NCBI RefSeq assembly: GCF_958298935.1
Contig: NC_084924.1
Location: forward strand, 22,665,819 to 22,729,818
DNA length: 64,000 bases
Reading direction: 5' to 3'
DNA from: Phragmites australis
Taxonomy: Eukaryota > Streptophyta > Magnoliopsida > Poales > Poaceae
Positions 22,727 to 31,902 of this stretch are shown here, one piece after another. The position numbers and the translations under genes were made by a program. Every line of letters begins with the position of its first letter. Position 1 is the first letter of the stretch. The notes beneath the pieces were generated by a model, which saw nothing but the letters and a program-made list of their open reading frames with translations, was not told the DNA's origin and searched no databases.

Positions 22727-24845
22727 GTGGTAGTGTGGCGCGTTGTTGAAGTGGAGACCTTTCATAGCAAAAAGTTGCCGACATAATAAAAACACACCGC
22801 CAGGCAGAATTTACCAAATCTATTTTGAACAAGACATTATCCAAAGGACAGTACCTATAATCTTTCAGTAATGCAATTAAATAATTAGGTGCAGCTATCA
22901 TGCAATGAATGTTGGACTTCTTAGAATTACTTGAAAGGTTTACCATGAATATGCTACACCAAGAAGGGGTATCATCTGTATTTGAAAAGTTGAACAAGAC
23001 CAGATCTTCAACAGACCTTCAAATTCTACTTGATCCAATAATAGTGTGGACACATTGCATGTAGAGCTGCTATTTCTGCTATCCAATTTACGATACAACG
23101 ACGCTATTACCTCTATAGCCCACTATTTTAAATACTTTGAATTATGAAGATAAATTTTGATAGTAACTAGAAACATCTATTGACCAGACTGTAATACTTC
23201 ACTGTACTGCAAGCGAATGGCGTTGTATGTCATGAAAACCTGAGTTAGCTCCTAACTTTGGTACTAAAAAGGATTTTGAGGAGCCATATGAAAAAATAGA
23301 GCATCTGAATCATTAGATACATAACTCTTGATAAAAGCTTCAAACTGCTTATACATCCTAACCACACATTACAAATCCTTCAAGAACTTATATCTGGCAG
23401 TAACTTGTTCATGCAAGACAGTTTAAGACACTGGTATCTCTACAATATAGAAAGACCCCTGAATGACTAATGTATTAGTATTGTGCCCCACACGAAAAGA
23501 GCTAATGTATAGAGCCATATAGTGCATGGGACAAACTACACTAGCCTAAAGATAATGTTGTACTGGTCCTAGACTAAGGGTCTGTTTGTTCAGCTGGAGA
23601 TTGTGAAAAGCAACTTGTAGATTGTGGATTGTAAAAAGCTGGATTGTAAAAGCTGGACTGCACAATCTGCATAAGCTGGTGAAAAGCAGATTACTGGATT
23701 GTTACAATCTGGGGGCTAGATTGGTAAAAGCTGGATTGCACAAATAGGGTCTAATGCACGACAAAACTTTAAAAATACAATCAATGTTTCAGGACGTGCT
23801 ACAAATTTAGTTCACATTGGGGCCAAGTGGATGCGCCATAGTCCATATATAATAAATGCAAAACTGGATGGCCTTTAAGTTTCTAGATCTGAATTGTATT
23901 TTCTTTTAAGGGGCATGGCCACGGTTTCTATTGAGGAAACTCATAGCAAATCACGTCACAGAAACTACAATGCGAATTCATGGCTTCTACAAGGACCCAA
24001 CAAACAGCATACAGACAGACAGAATCTTCAATAAAAAAACATTCTACGGGTAGAGTACAATAATAGCACCTTATACTTGAATGATACAAATACGATGTTG
24101 AATTCACAATAGTCAGGCTTCCAATAGATGTCAATTATCATTTTTTTTTAATGAGAACAGTAGGGGAGGACCCCCTAATACATATATGTATAAATATGTC
24201 TTCAAAGATAAAATATGAACAAAAGGTCAAAGGAGAGAGTGAAAAAGATAGAACGAAAATGAAAATCCCCAACAGATGCAAAGGAACAAAGAGAAATCTT
24301 TTTCTAAAACCTGTCCATTTTGCATGAGTGCTTACAGCCATAGTATCTCAAGAAAACATAAGAGAATCCTCTGCTACAACCTCAATGGGGGCATCATTAA
24401 ATATTTTCTGGTTGCAAATCTCCAGGACTATTCAAATGTTCAATGTCACAATCTTCAGAAAAGACAACCAAATATGTAGCATATTTAGTTTTTAAAATAT
24501 TAGATTAAGTCCAAGGATGCATCCTAGCTACCAAGTACTTGTGAGACAAAGCAGGCAGTTTTTCATGATGACATTCATGCCATTTATTTCGAGGCTAGAT
24601 AATCATCAGGATTTAGGGATGCCACTTCTGAATTTTCGTGTCTACACAATCTTTTTGTTGAAAAACCATTTTTGAACTACTAAATTATGCATCCCAGCTA
24701 GCAACATTGATATTCATGGATGTCCCAATGGCAATTCAATAATTTCAACCAATATGTTATCTCACAAAGGGAAACAAAAAGGAGAGGTCATTCCATACCT
24801 CTGAAACTAAAGGAAAGAAGCATCCATCACCTCGCAACCAGAATT
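22727..24845. other. Gene-free DNA downstream of the OST gene
   Basis: No gene domain is seen. The part nearest 24845 must contain the OST 3' UTR (minus strand), but no single poly(A) site can be chosen. A possible MITE lies at 23579-23756. Around 24160-24220 there is a short palindromic block, GGGGAGGACCCCC followed by ATACATATATGTAT, of unknown origin. Confidence 0.5.
23579..23756. mobile_element. Possible small MITE
   Basis: About 180 bp beginning GGGTCTGTTTGTTCA and ending, in inverse complement, GACCCTATTTGTGCA, which match at about 10 of 15 positions. The interior repeats CTGGATTGTAAAAGCTG-like blocks four or five times. Flanks read ACTAA and TCTAA, a near but not exact duplication. 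The GGGTCTGTTTG start resembles grass hAT-like MITEs. Confidence 0.4.
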
Positions 24846-25868
24846 TCACCTCCAGCTGCTCGGCCAGAAGGTATGAATGCTGTACCCAGTCTTCCAGTTA
24901 TCCAAGTAGATCACCTTCCTAACTGCCCACCACCCGATCACCATGACAACCAGCATCGCGAACCGCTGTGTCTGCAGGCTCTCGACTTTCACCACCAAGT
25001 GTGTCACCGCAGCAATCATCAGACCCACGAGCGTGTACAAGAACCCAACTGCAAACCCCTCAGCCCCAAGTTGCATCCCCGACCCCTGGTAGAAGAACAC
25101 GAGCTTGTTGGGATCCGACCGGTCAGTAAGGAACATGGGCGTGTGCCTGATGATCCCGTACATCCCCCCGGACACGCTGAAGAAGTAGACGAAGAGCGCC
25201 CCGGCCATCCACACCCGGCGGTCATGGAGCAGGGTTTCCCCTTCCATGATCCTCTTGATCATAAAGGGAATGGAGATCAAGAAGAGGATGACGAGCAGGA
25301 TGATCTGGTTGTGGGAGAGGAGGGGCGGGCGGACGATGGGGCCGACCTCGAGGCCCGTGCGGGACTCGACGAACTCGGACATGGAATCGGCGAGGCGGGC
25401 GAAGTGGGACTGGTCCATCTGCTCGGATCCAGCGAGGCGGTCGTGCTCGGGCCGGACGAGGCGGACATGGGGGAGGGAGTTGACGCCGAACTGGTGGAAG
25501 GAGTGCTGCGACTCGGCGAACTCGATGTCGGCGAAGAAGAGGTCGCCGGAGCTGGGGTTGTGGGCGAGGAAGGAGGCGGAGAGGAGCGCGAATTCGCTGC
25601 GGAGCTGGGGGAGGTGGAGGTCAGGCTTGGAGTGGAGAGAGGAGGCGTCGAAGAAGACAAGCACGGAGTAGGGGCGGCGCGGGGACGGGGCGGAGACGAA
25701 ACGGGTGACGGAGGTGTCGGTGAGGTGGATCACGCCGGAGGGGGACCGCGCGCGGAGGGACTGGAGCTCCGCGACCAGGTCGTCGGCGCCGGTGAGTGTA
25801 ACGGCCGCGGCGAGTAGCAGGAGAGGGAGGAGGAGGAGCAGCAGGTGGCGGTGCGGCGGAGGCGCCAT
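24846..25868 (-). CDS. OST3: OST3/OST6 subunit of ER oligosaccharyltransferase
   Basis: An intact single-exon frame of 340 codons, the normal length for plant OST3/6 proteins. The protein sits in the ER membrane and assists transfer of glycan from dolichol to Asn in nascent proteins. A signal peptide covers residues 1-27 (Leu-rich). A luminal thioredoxin-like domain follows at about 28-185, with VFFDASSLHSK at 71-81 and the cis-Pro loop GVNSLPHVRLV at 128-138. Four membrane segments lie near 188-206, 219-240, 272-295 and 303-322. The tail ends YSIHTFWPSSWR, highly typical of the plant family. The whole protein contains no cysteine, so there is no CXXC redox motif as in yeast Ost3/Ost6. The start is the first ATG (CCATGG context) and precedes the signal peptide. 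GC content is much higher than in the flanks. This is the only clearly functional gene in the window. Confidence 0.96.
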   Translation of the reverse strand: MAPPPHRHLLLLLLPLLLLAAAVTLTGADDLVAELQSLRARSPSGVIHLTDTSVTRFVSAPSPRRPYSVLVFFDASSLHSKPDLHLPQLRSEFALLSASFLAHNPSSGDLFFADIEFAESQHSFHQFGVNSLPHVRLVRPEHDRLAGSEQMDQSHFARLADSMSEFVESRTGLEVGPIVRPPLLSHNQIILLVILFLISIPFMIKRIMEGETLLHDRRVWMAGALFVYFFSVSGGMYGIIRHTPMFLTDRSDPNKLVFFYQGSGMQLGAEGFAVGFLYTLVGLMIAAVTHLVVKVESLQTQRFAMLVVMVIGWWAVRKVIYLDNWKTGYSIHTFWPSSWR

Positions 25869-25973
25869 GGCTGATGAATGACCGGTAGATCTGGGGGGAG
25901 AAGGCCGGCGGTGAAGACTTGTGTGGAGAAGAGGGCAAAAGTGGAAGAGAAGACTCGAGTAAAAGTAAAATGA

Positions 25974-25996
25974 GGCCCAATGGCTGCTAATGGGCC
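25974..25996 (-). promoter_or_regulatory. Paired TGGGCC (site II) motifs upstream of the OST gene
   Basis: GGCCCA at 25974-25979 and TGGGCC at 25991-25996 give two site II-type elements about 105-130 bp upstream of the ATG. They are followed by a pyrimidine-rich 5' leader on the minus strand. Site II motifs (TGGGCY) are known in promoters of plant housekeeping and growth genes, usually bound by TCP factors. Their role here is inferred. No TATA box is evident. Confidence 0.5.
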
Positions 25997-26244
25997 GAAT
26001 TACAGCCGACTAGTAAAGCAAGTCTCTTCGGTTGATAAATTTGCTGCCCAATCCCGGACCGAGATGCCTACTTGGTTCAATTTGTTTTTCCCCAAAGAGG
26101 AGACTTGGTTCAATTTGTTTTTCTCAAAAAGAAAAAACTTTTTTAAGGAAAAAGGGAAAAGAATTTGGTTCCATTTGTCACGCTAATTGAAAATGTGAAT
26201 ACTCATGTTATGTTGATGATTGGATATGGATCATGAAAGGTAAT

Positions 26245-26515
26245 AAGGCACCATTTGTTTTAGTTTACTGTTGATTTCTGTTTTATAGGAGCTAGAAGCT
26301 GAAACAAATAGTTTGTCTTATTGTTGGTTTTTCAAAATTAAAAAACTGATTTCTAATTAAATAAATTAAAAATTAATAAACTGATTGAGACCGAATTTTC
26401 TGATTTTTATATGTTAAGAATCTAAAATTTTCTCATAAAAAACCAACAGCTAAAAGCTATAAACAGTTTTCAACAAAAATCAATAAATTTTAGCAATGTC
26501 AAACATAACCAGCTC
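26245..26515. mobile_element. Possible AT-rich MITE upstream of the OST gene
   Basis: The left part (GTTGATTTCTGTTTTATAGGAGCTAG) and the inverted right part (TTGATTTTTGTTGAAAACTG, then TAGCTTTTAGCTG) resemble each other weakly. The body is AT-rich. No exact terminal repeat or duplication could be fixed, so this is a tentative call. Confidence 0.3.
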
Positions 26516-26918
26516 AATTGATTCACATATCATGCCCCCGCTAAATCCTCTATAGGAAATCAAATTACTCTTACTTATTCCTGTGATGCTGAGGCCTCGT
26601 TTCTCAATTGGCGAAGGGCGGAGGAGCGTCGATGACGAAGCTAGCCTTTTCTTCTGCCCTTTTCCCTTTTGACTTGGATGGAGCAGGCGCGTCAGACCGA
26701 GAGAGGCCTGGTTGGCTGCGGGCTGAGAGCTCTTTCCAACAGCCAGTGCATGGACTTGGTAATTAAGAACTAAACACAGCATGACAGTGATTATGTTTGG
26801 GATTTGTGTTTTTTTATCATGGGCTGTTGTGATTCATAAGCATTGTTTTCAGCGTGTTCACCGAAACATTTTATTTTACGAATGCATGCCGCGAGTGCAC
26901 TGAGGCGCTTTAGACTAT
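26516..26918. other. Unassigned stretch
   Basis: A GC-rich block at 26590-26720 is set in AT-rich DNA. No domain is recognised on either strand. The left end of the Helitron could lie in or near here. Confidence 0.4.
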
Positions 26919-27863
26919 ATGAAAGCAGCGGGATTTCCTGGCCAGTTGGCCCGTCCACGTCGGCAAAAAGGTTTTCGGGCGCCCGATCCGCATCGTGCGG
27001 CTCTCAGCGTGGGCGGAGGGTTCCGGCTCGTGCGGCTGCGCCGGGCCCGCACCTCAGTTGCTTGCCTTCCGCCGATCTGTCTGGATGGGGCACCGCTCGC
27101 CACGCGCCGTCCGTGTTATTTCGTTTGCCGGTTGCCTCTTGTGTTGCTCAACGCTGGTATCCGGTCTCTTGCGTTGCATCGGCCCATCGGTGCGCGTGCC
27201 TTCCGGTGGGCACTTTCTTGGCCTCGACGCCGGCGGATAGAGCTGGACACTCCGCCTCGTTGCTTTTTCCTTTTCTCTTTTGGTTCTTCTGCTGTGCTTA
27301 GGTTCTTGCGTGAGCATTGTTCTCTCTTCTGGTCAGTGTCTGCTTTGTTGTCTTTGCTCAATGCCTGCTCTTGCATTTCGGATGCTTTGCCATGCCGATT
27401 TTTGGCTTGCTTTTGCTGTCGCTCCCCTCTGGATTGGGTCGCTGCGCTGATTTTCTCCGCTCTGGATTGGGTCGCTGTGCTGATTTTCTTTGCCGCTACT
27501 AGATCCATGGCCTTTTTCTGCTTTGTTGTCTTTGCTCAATGCCTGCTCTTGCATTTCGGATGCTTTGCCATGCCGATTTTTGGCTTGCTTTTGCTGTCGC
27601 TCCCCCTGGATTGGGTCGCTGCGCTGATTTTCTCCGCTTTGGATTGGGTCGCTGTGCTGATTTTCTTCGCCACTACCAGATCCATGACCTTTTCAGTTTT
27701 ATGCCTTCGATTTGGTTTTCGTTTTTGGTTGTGCCTTTGTATAGCGATGTGGTCGGAAGATGGTTTTGCTCGTTCTTCTATGCCCTTCTTCGCCCTTTTC
27801 GCATTGCTATCTGACGCTTTCTTGATGTCGGTATCAATTGCTTTTTGTTTCTTTGCGCGGTAA
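26919..27863 (+). other. Unclassified open frame of 314 codons, doubtful as a gene
   Basis: A continuous frame from ATG at 26919 runs through a GC-rich Arg/Pro-rich head and then a Phe/Leu/Cys-rich body. The body is shaped by a tandem duplication: the block LDWVAALIF-ALDWVAVLIFF appears twice. No family is recognised. The composition changes abruptly along the frame, and hydrophobic stretches could simply reflect T-rich DNA. It may be the leader region of the Helitron transcript. I do not assign a function. Confidence 0.2.
27341..27694. repeat. 178-bp tandem duplication with 33-bp subrepeats
   Basis: Copy 1 starts at about 27341 (TGCTTTGTTGTCTTTGCTCA) and copy 2 at 27519. They differ at only a handful of positions, including one indel. 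Each contains two adjacent copies of a 33-bp unit starting CTGGATTGGGTCGCTG. The near identity shows a recent duplication. Confidence 0.9.
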
Positions 27864-28458
27864 GGGTCAAAGAAACCGACCCGGAGCTTTCTCTACTCTC
27901 GCTTTCTCCCGTATCGTCGGATTATTTTGCCTTTCGACGGTTTCTAGATTCCGACAGCTCTTTTCGCGCAACTCCATTATTTCAATCACTACTTTATGCT
28001 CCGTCGTTCGTCTTCCGCTTCTCCCATTGCCTCTCGTGCTTTTTTCCAAAGAGGGGGAGAAAGAAAAAAAGTTTAAATTCTCCTTTTATGTCTAGATGCA
28101 TTTTTCTTGTTTGTCTCTTTTTCTTCTGAGTGCCTGCTTATTTTTTTGCCATTTTGGTCTGATGTATTTGCTCTGACGTTGCTTTCTGCTTGCTGCTTGA
28201 TGGTCCTATGCAAAGACTTGGCCTCCTCAGTCGCTCCAGGTTGTTCTCGTCTACAAGGGATAGAGAGCAGAAGAGGTAAGGAAACGAGATGGAAAGGATG
28301 GCGCTTTTCGTTGCTAATATTGTTGATATATTAATTTATTTAAAATAGGCGCACAGAGAACAATTAAAAATGACTTGCTGATATTGTTGATGTATTGGTA
28401 TGTCGTTATTAGACTAGAGGGTATTGTTTCTTACATGTAGGTTTATCATCTCTTGCAG
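27864..28458 (+). other. T-rich stretch, possible 5' leader exon
   Basis: No protein domain is seen. A good donor-like site (AGAGAGGTAAGGAAAC-like, GTAAGG at about 28275) follows the end of a purine-rich stretch. The next downstream acceptor is the TCTTGCAG before the 58-nt module at 28459. It may be an untranslated exon. Confidence 0.3.
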
Positions 28459-29350
28459 CTCTTCGTCTGGTTTGTTACGCGGTAGGCTTGCCACTGGATT
28501 GAAAAGGTGGAGTTTGGTAAGATATACAGCTCTCTCCCATTTTATTATCTCTCGGTAATATGTTGTGTCTATATCATCTGAACTTCTAATTGACACTTAG
28601 TCTATGGTTGATATTACTACCTCTATCTAAATGCCTCAGATTCTTTTTTAAACATCGCTTCTTATCTCTTGCAGCTCTATACGCTATTTGGGTCATACCT
28701 AAACTGTCTCTGGATTGAACTCAACTTTTTTGGTGAGATGTGGCTCTCCACCCTTCTGCTGCTTTGTTGCCCTTGAAATAATTCGTCCGTAGTTACCTTG
28801 TGTATTAGTCAAGTCTATTGCATCATGTGCTTATGCATACTATATCATCTGACGCGCTGCTTTCACGTTTTGCAGCCCTATCCGCTGTTTACTCGGCAAC
28901 TTAGTTGTCATAGGATTGAATTTATCTTTCCTGGTAAGATGTGCTTCTCCTTCTCACTCTCCCTCCCCATCCACCCTGTCCCTCCTAAATTGTGAAAGAC
29001 ATAAACAATGAAGATTAATAAACTATGCTTAGTTTTTCGTTGTTATTGAATTATTAGTTGATGCTTAATTTATGCCGGCATTGCATAGCTTGAATATCAT
29101 GCATGGCATCACGAATCATGCTATTAGCCAACTCTGTTACACGATTCGCTTATGCATAATATACTGTCTGACACACTGCTCCCATGTATTACATTATGTT
29201 CTATTTTCTAATGCCTGTACATGCTGGATATAATGGTGTCGGTTAAATTAACAAGTACTTTTGATTAACATGGAGGTTTTTATAAGTTGAAACCCTTTCT
29301 GTTCTTTAATCCACATCGAAGTGCCACTGAGCTGAATTTGCTGCTTTTCG
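28459..29350 (+). repeat. Four 58-nt exon-like modules with splice signals
   Basis: Modules at 28459-28516, 28675-28732, 28876-28933 and 29293-29350 are each exactly 58 nt. Each is followed at once by GTAAGAT or GTGAGAT. The first three are preceded by a T-rich tract ending TTGCAG. All share a central GGATTGAA-like block and start C(T/C)CT. In the first reading phase they give related peptides, such as PYPLFTRQLSCHRIEFIFP and LYTLFGSYLNCLWIELNFF; the first module has an in-frame TAG. The spacers also repeat (blocks ATTAG-CAA--CT, CTTATGCATA-TAT, CTGAC-C-CTGC). 58 is not a multiple of three, so serial inclusion would shift the frame. Origin unknown. Confidence 0.75.
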
Positions 29351-29668
29351 GTAAGATATATCCCCCCAAAATGTCCTTGATTGATTTATCTGTGTCCCTA
29401 TCATGTGAACATGTTATTATCAGCTGCATTACACATGAAGTTATTAGTCGTATTTACATTATGCCTGTTACATTATACCACTATGCAGAATATAGCAACT
29501 GACACATTGCCTTTTTGTTTTTTATTTTTATTTTGTTCCCTTCTCCTCCGTTCTCATATTATGTTTTCCTTCTTCTTCTTCTTTTTATGCTTTTGTTTCA
29601 CATTCTGCCTTTCCCCCTACACGATAGGAAAATATATATAGCATACTCAAAACAGCGTTAGTAACCCC

Positions 29669-29955
29669 ATGTTTACTATTGGAACCTCTTACATCTCCCT
29701 CTTGCAAACTGTCGCGGCTAGATGTCGCTTCCCTTACGTTTCATTGATCTGCGAGGTTGTTGACGATAGAAGTATTCTTTGTGGGGTAGAAATTGAATTA
29801 CCTTTACTAAGCTTCCAGAGTACCCCACGGCGACTTTTTTTCTGGTCATCTTGTGAGGCAGGGTGCATGCTTGCTTATGAGCAAGCTGTACTACAGGCTG
29901 TCGTTTGTCTTCAAAGTATATATGGTTTCGTTGTGGTTGATTACAATTTTGGAAG
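29669..29955 (+). pseudogene. Coding-looking exon, perhaps captured gene fragment
   Basis: A frame from about 29669 reads through a Cys-rich peptide with RFPYVSLICEVVDDRSILCG, EIELPLLSFQSTPRRLFFW, AYEQAVLQAVVCLQSIYG and FVVVDYNFGR. The last part resembles a domain I recall from grass proteins of unknown function (an Ala-rich helix followed by YGFVV-DYN). A donor-like GTTAGTGG follows at about 29961. Joining to the acceptor TTCTTCAG at 30198 would continue as FQLLL into the site where the CRM-like element has inserted. It has a frame and splice signals, but its parent gene is not identified. Confidence 0.4.
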
Positions 29956-30213
29956 GTTAGTGGTATGCAAAAATATATGCCTGTCCTTCGGTTGCTAATC
30001 TACACGTTCAATAAGCATACATCCGCATATTATGTCACTTCATTATTAGCATGTCAATGATTCCTATCTTTTTCTTTATTTTGGAAAAAAAAAAAGAAGC
30101 AACCTTACACTACCAAGATTTCCTTCTTTGGTTACTCTCTTGATTATATCATTTCCCTGGTTTGCTTCTGCAACTGTATACGCCTTTTCTTTCTTCAGGT
30201 TTCAGCTACTACT

Positions 30214-30218
30214 TAACA
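30214..30218. repeat. Target-site duplication of the CRM-like element, left
   Basis: TAACA immediately precedes the LTR start TGATATGA. The same five bases follow the 3' LTR at 37732-37736. Confidence 0.85.
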
Positions 30219-31239
30219 TGATATGATCACGCCATCAAGCAACATGTTACAACCTCCAATTCAAGCTACACCAACTCAAGTACCACCTACATCGACACCA
30301 GCCCAAGTCTTTGATGGACCGATTACACGTAGTCGAGCAAAGAAGCTACAACAAGAGGTGAACACGCTACTTTATGAAGTTCATCTTAATATTAATGAGA
30401 AGTATATACTGCCTAAGTCGTGCACGTTGCTATTGCTCAGGTTCACCAAGGAGGATGGCAAGAACACACAAGGCGATGACTACAGAGAAGAACCACACTC
30501 GAATCAGGCCAGTCCTGCAGAACAGTCGGAAAGAAACATTCATAACTTTTGATTTCCAAAGGCTATGAAGGTGAATGAGCACATTTTGGAAAGCTTATTA
30601 AGTCTAGTTTTCAATGCCACCAGGGCCGAGTACTTTGGAATTTCCAATGCTGAGTTTCGACTGGATTAGTGAAGACTGGTCAGAAAGTCAACAGTCATCC
30701 TGATGTTCAAGTTCCCGTGTAAAACTGTACCACTCTAGAAAGTTTTGTGGTGCATTCTGCACATGGTGTGAAATCTTATCAAGTTAGCTTTCCAACGCAA
30801 CCAACAGCACATAATTTGGACTTTCCAAGATGGAGTTATTGCCAAAACACTGAAGACTGCGCAGAAGACCAACAGCCACGCGGGAACTACTCAGAGACTC
30901 TTTTCGTGGAAGCCTATTCACATAGTCTATCTTTTTATTTTCTTTTCGTGTTTATACCTATCTAGGAGGGCTGTTCCTAGTATAAATACCTCATTGCTTC
31001 ATAGCAAACGCAGACTTTTTGATAATCAAAATACAGAACCCTTTTGTTCAGCTGTGTGCTAACAAATATTGAGAGTGATCTCTACCTCTTTGCTCTTGTG
31101 ATTTCCTTTGCGGGATTACAGAAGCGGCGGCTTCATCCGCTCCCAATTGGTGCTCCTACTCCCTTCAGGGTTCGCCTTGATTGATTGTAGGCTGTGTTGG
31201 TTGGTTCTTTGAGAGTGTGGTTGGGCGAATCCTATCAAG
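30219..31239 (+). repeat. 5' LTR of the CRM-like element, 3' end deleted
   Basis: Matches the 3' LTR up to GGGCGAATCCT at 31235. The next 153 bp present in the 3' LTR are missing; the sequence resumes with ATCA or passes directly into the leader. The loss may also have removed part of the primer-binding site, because no clear TGGTATCAGA is found after it. The 5' end starts TGATATGA. Confidence 0.85.
30981..30988 (+). promoter_or_regulatory. LTR TATA box (5' LTR)
   Basis: TATAAATA about 760 bp into the LTR, with the expected promoter position before the R region. The twin lies at 37320-37327 in the 3' LTR. Confidence 0.7.
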
Positions 31240-31902
31240 TTATAGCTTCTGGTTGTGTTTTGTTCTATCATAAAGTGTGCAAGTGTTATAGTTGATCCTT
31301 GTGTTTAGTTCTATAAAAAAAAAGTGTGTCAAAAAAAAAGAGAAGAAAGAAAAGTTGCAAAAAAAAAGAAAGAGTTGAGAAAGATTGTGAAAGAATAGTT
31401 GAAGATCAGTTTGTTTATGTGCACGTGCTGAAAGTTTATCATATCAAGTTGTGTAACCAGTTGGCTATTCATGTTTGGTGCAAAATTTTGGTTGGGTTTG
31501 ATCGCAACACTTGCATCCCAATCATATTACTTGTTTGCATCAACTCTAAAATTTCTTTGCGCGTGAGTGTGATCCTTTTATATCTTTCATATCTTGTGGT
31601 CAGCACTAGGCAGAGTACTTCTAGTTTGGATTATTATTTAACTTTACAACAACTAGAATTCAGATTGCATTCCTTGTGTATCACTCCCCACCAAGCTCCA
31701 CATATAAGCCATCGTAATCGGTACTCTGGTCTTGTATTCGCCTAACCATCACTTTCTTTTACCACCACACGTTGTTTTTCCTGTAACCCGCAGGGACTTC
31801 ATAAGAGCTTCGGTTGGTAAGAGAGGTGAGGTTGTGAGAGCTACCAAATTTTTATAATTCCACAAATACCTATTGTTCGTGTTTAGCTAACTTTAAAGGA
31901 AG
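31240..31902 (+). other. Leader between 5' LTR and gag of the CRM-like element
   Basis: No conserved coding sequence. It contains purine-rich low complexity at 31313-31375. A typical initiator-tRNA primer-binding site is not visible near its start. Confidence 0.6.

Noticed and set aside
24141..24330. Small palindromic block as a MITE
   Set aside because: GGGGAGGACCCCC and ATACATATATGTAT are short local palindromes; no terminal repeats or duplication enclose them.
24720..25817. 365-codon open frame on the plus strand
   Set aside because: It lies antisense to the intact OST3/6 gene. Its Glu/Gly-rich composition is the mirror of GC-rich codons there, and it shows no known domain.
27890..27897. 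TCTCTACT as the Helitron 5' end
   Set aside because: It resembles some Helitron starts but is preceded by T rather than A, and nothing else marks a boundary there.
28459..29350. CRISPR-like repeats
   Set aside because: The modules are 58 nt with long, related spacers and plant splice signals; the DNA is a plant nuclear genome.
30223..30552. Stand-alone 109-codon gene
   Set aside because: It is the 5' LTR copy of the pol tail that is read in frame only at the 3' LTR (36558-36891).
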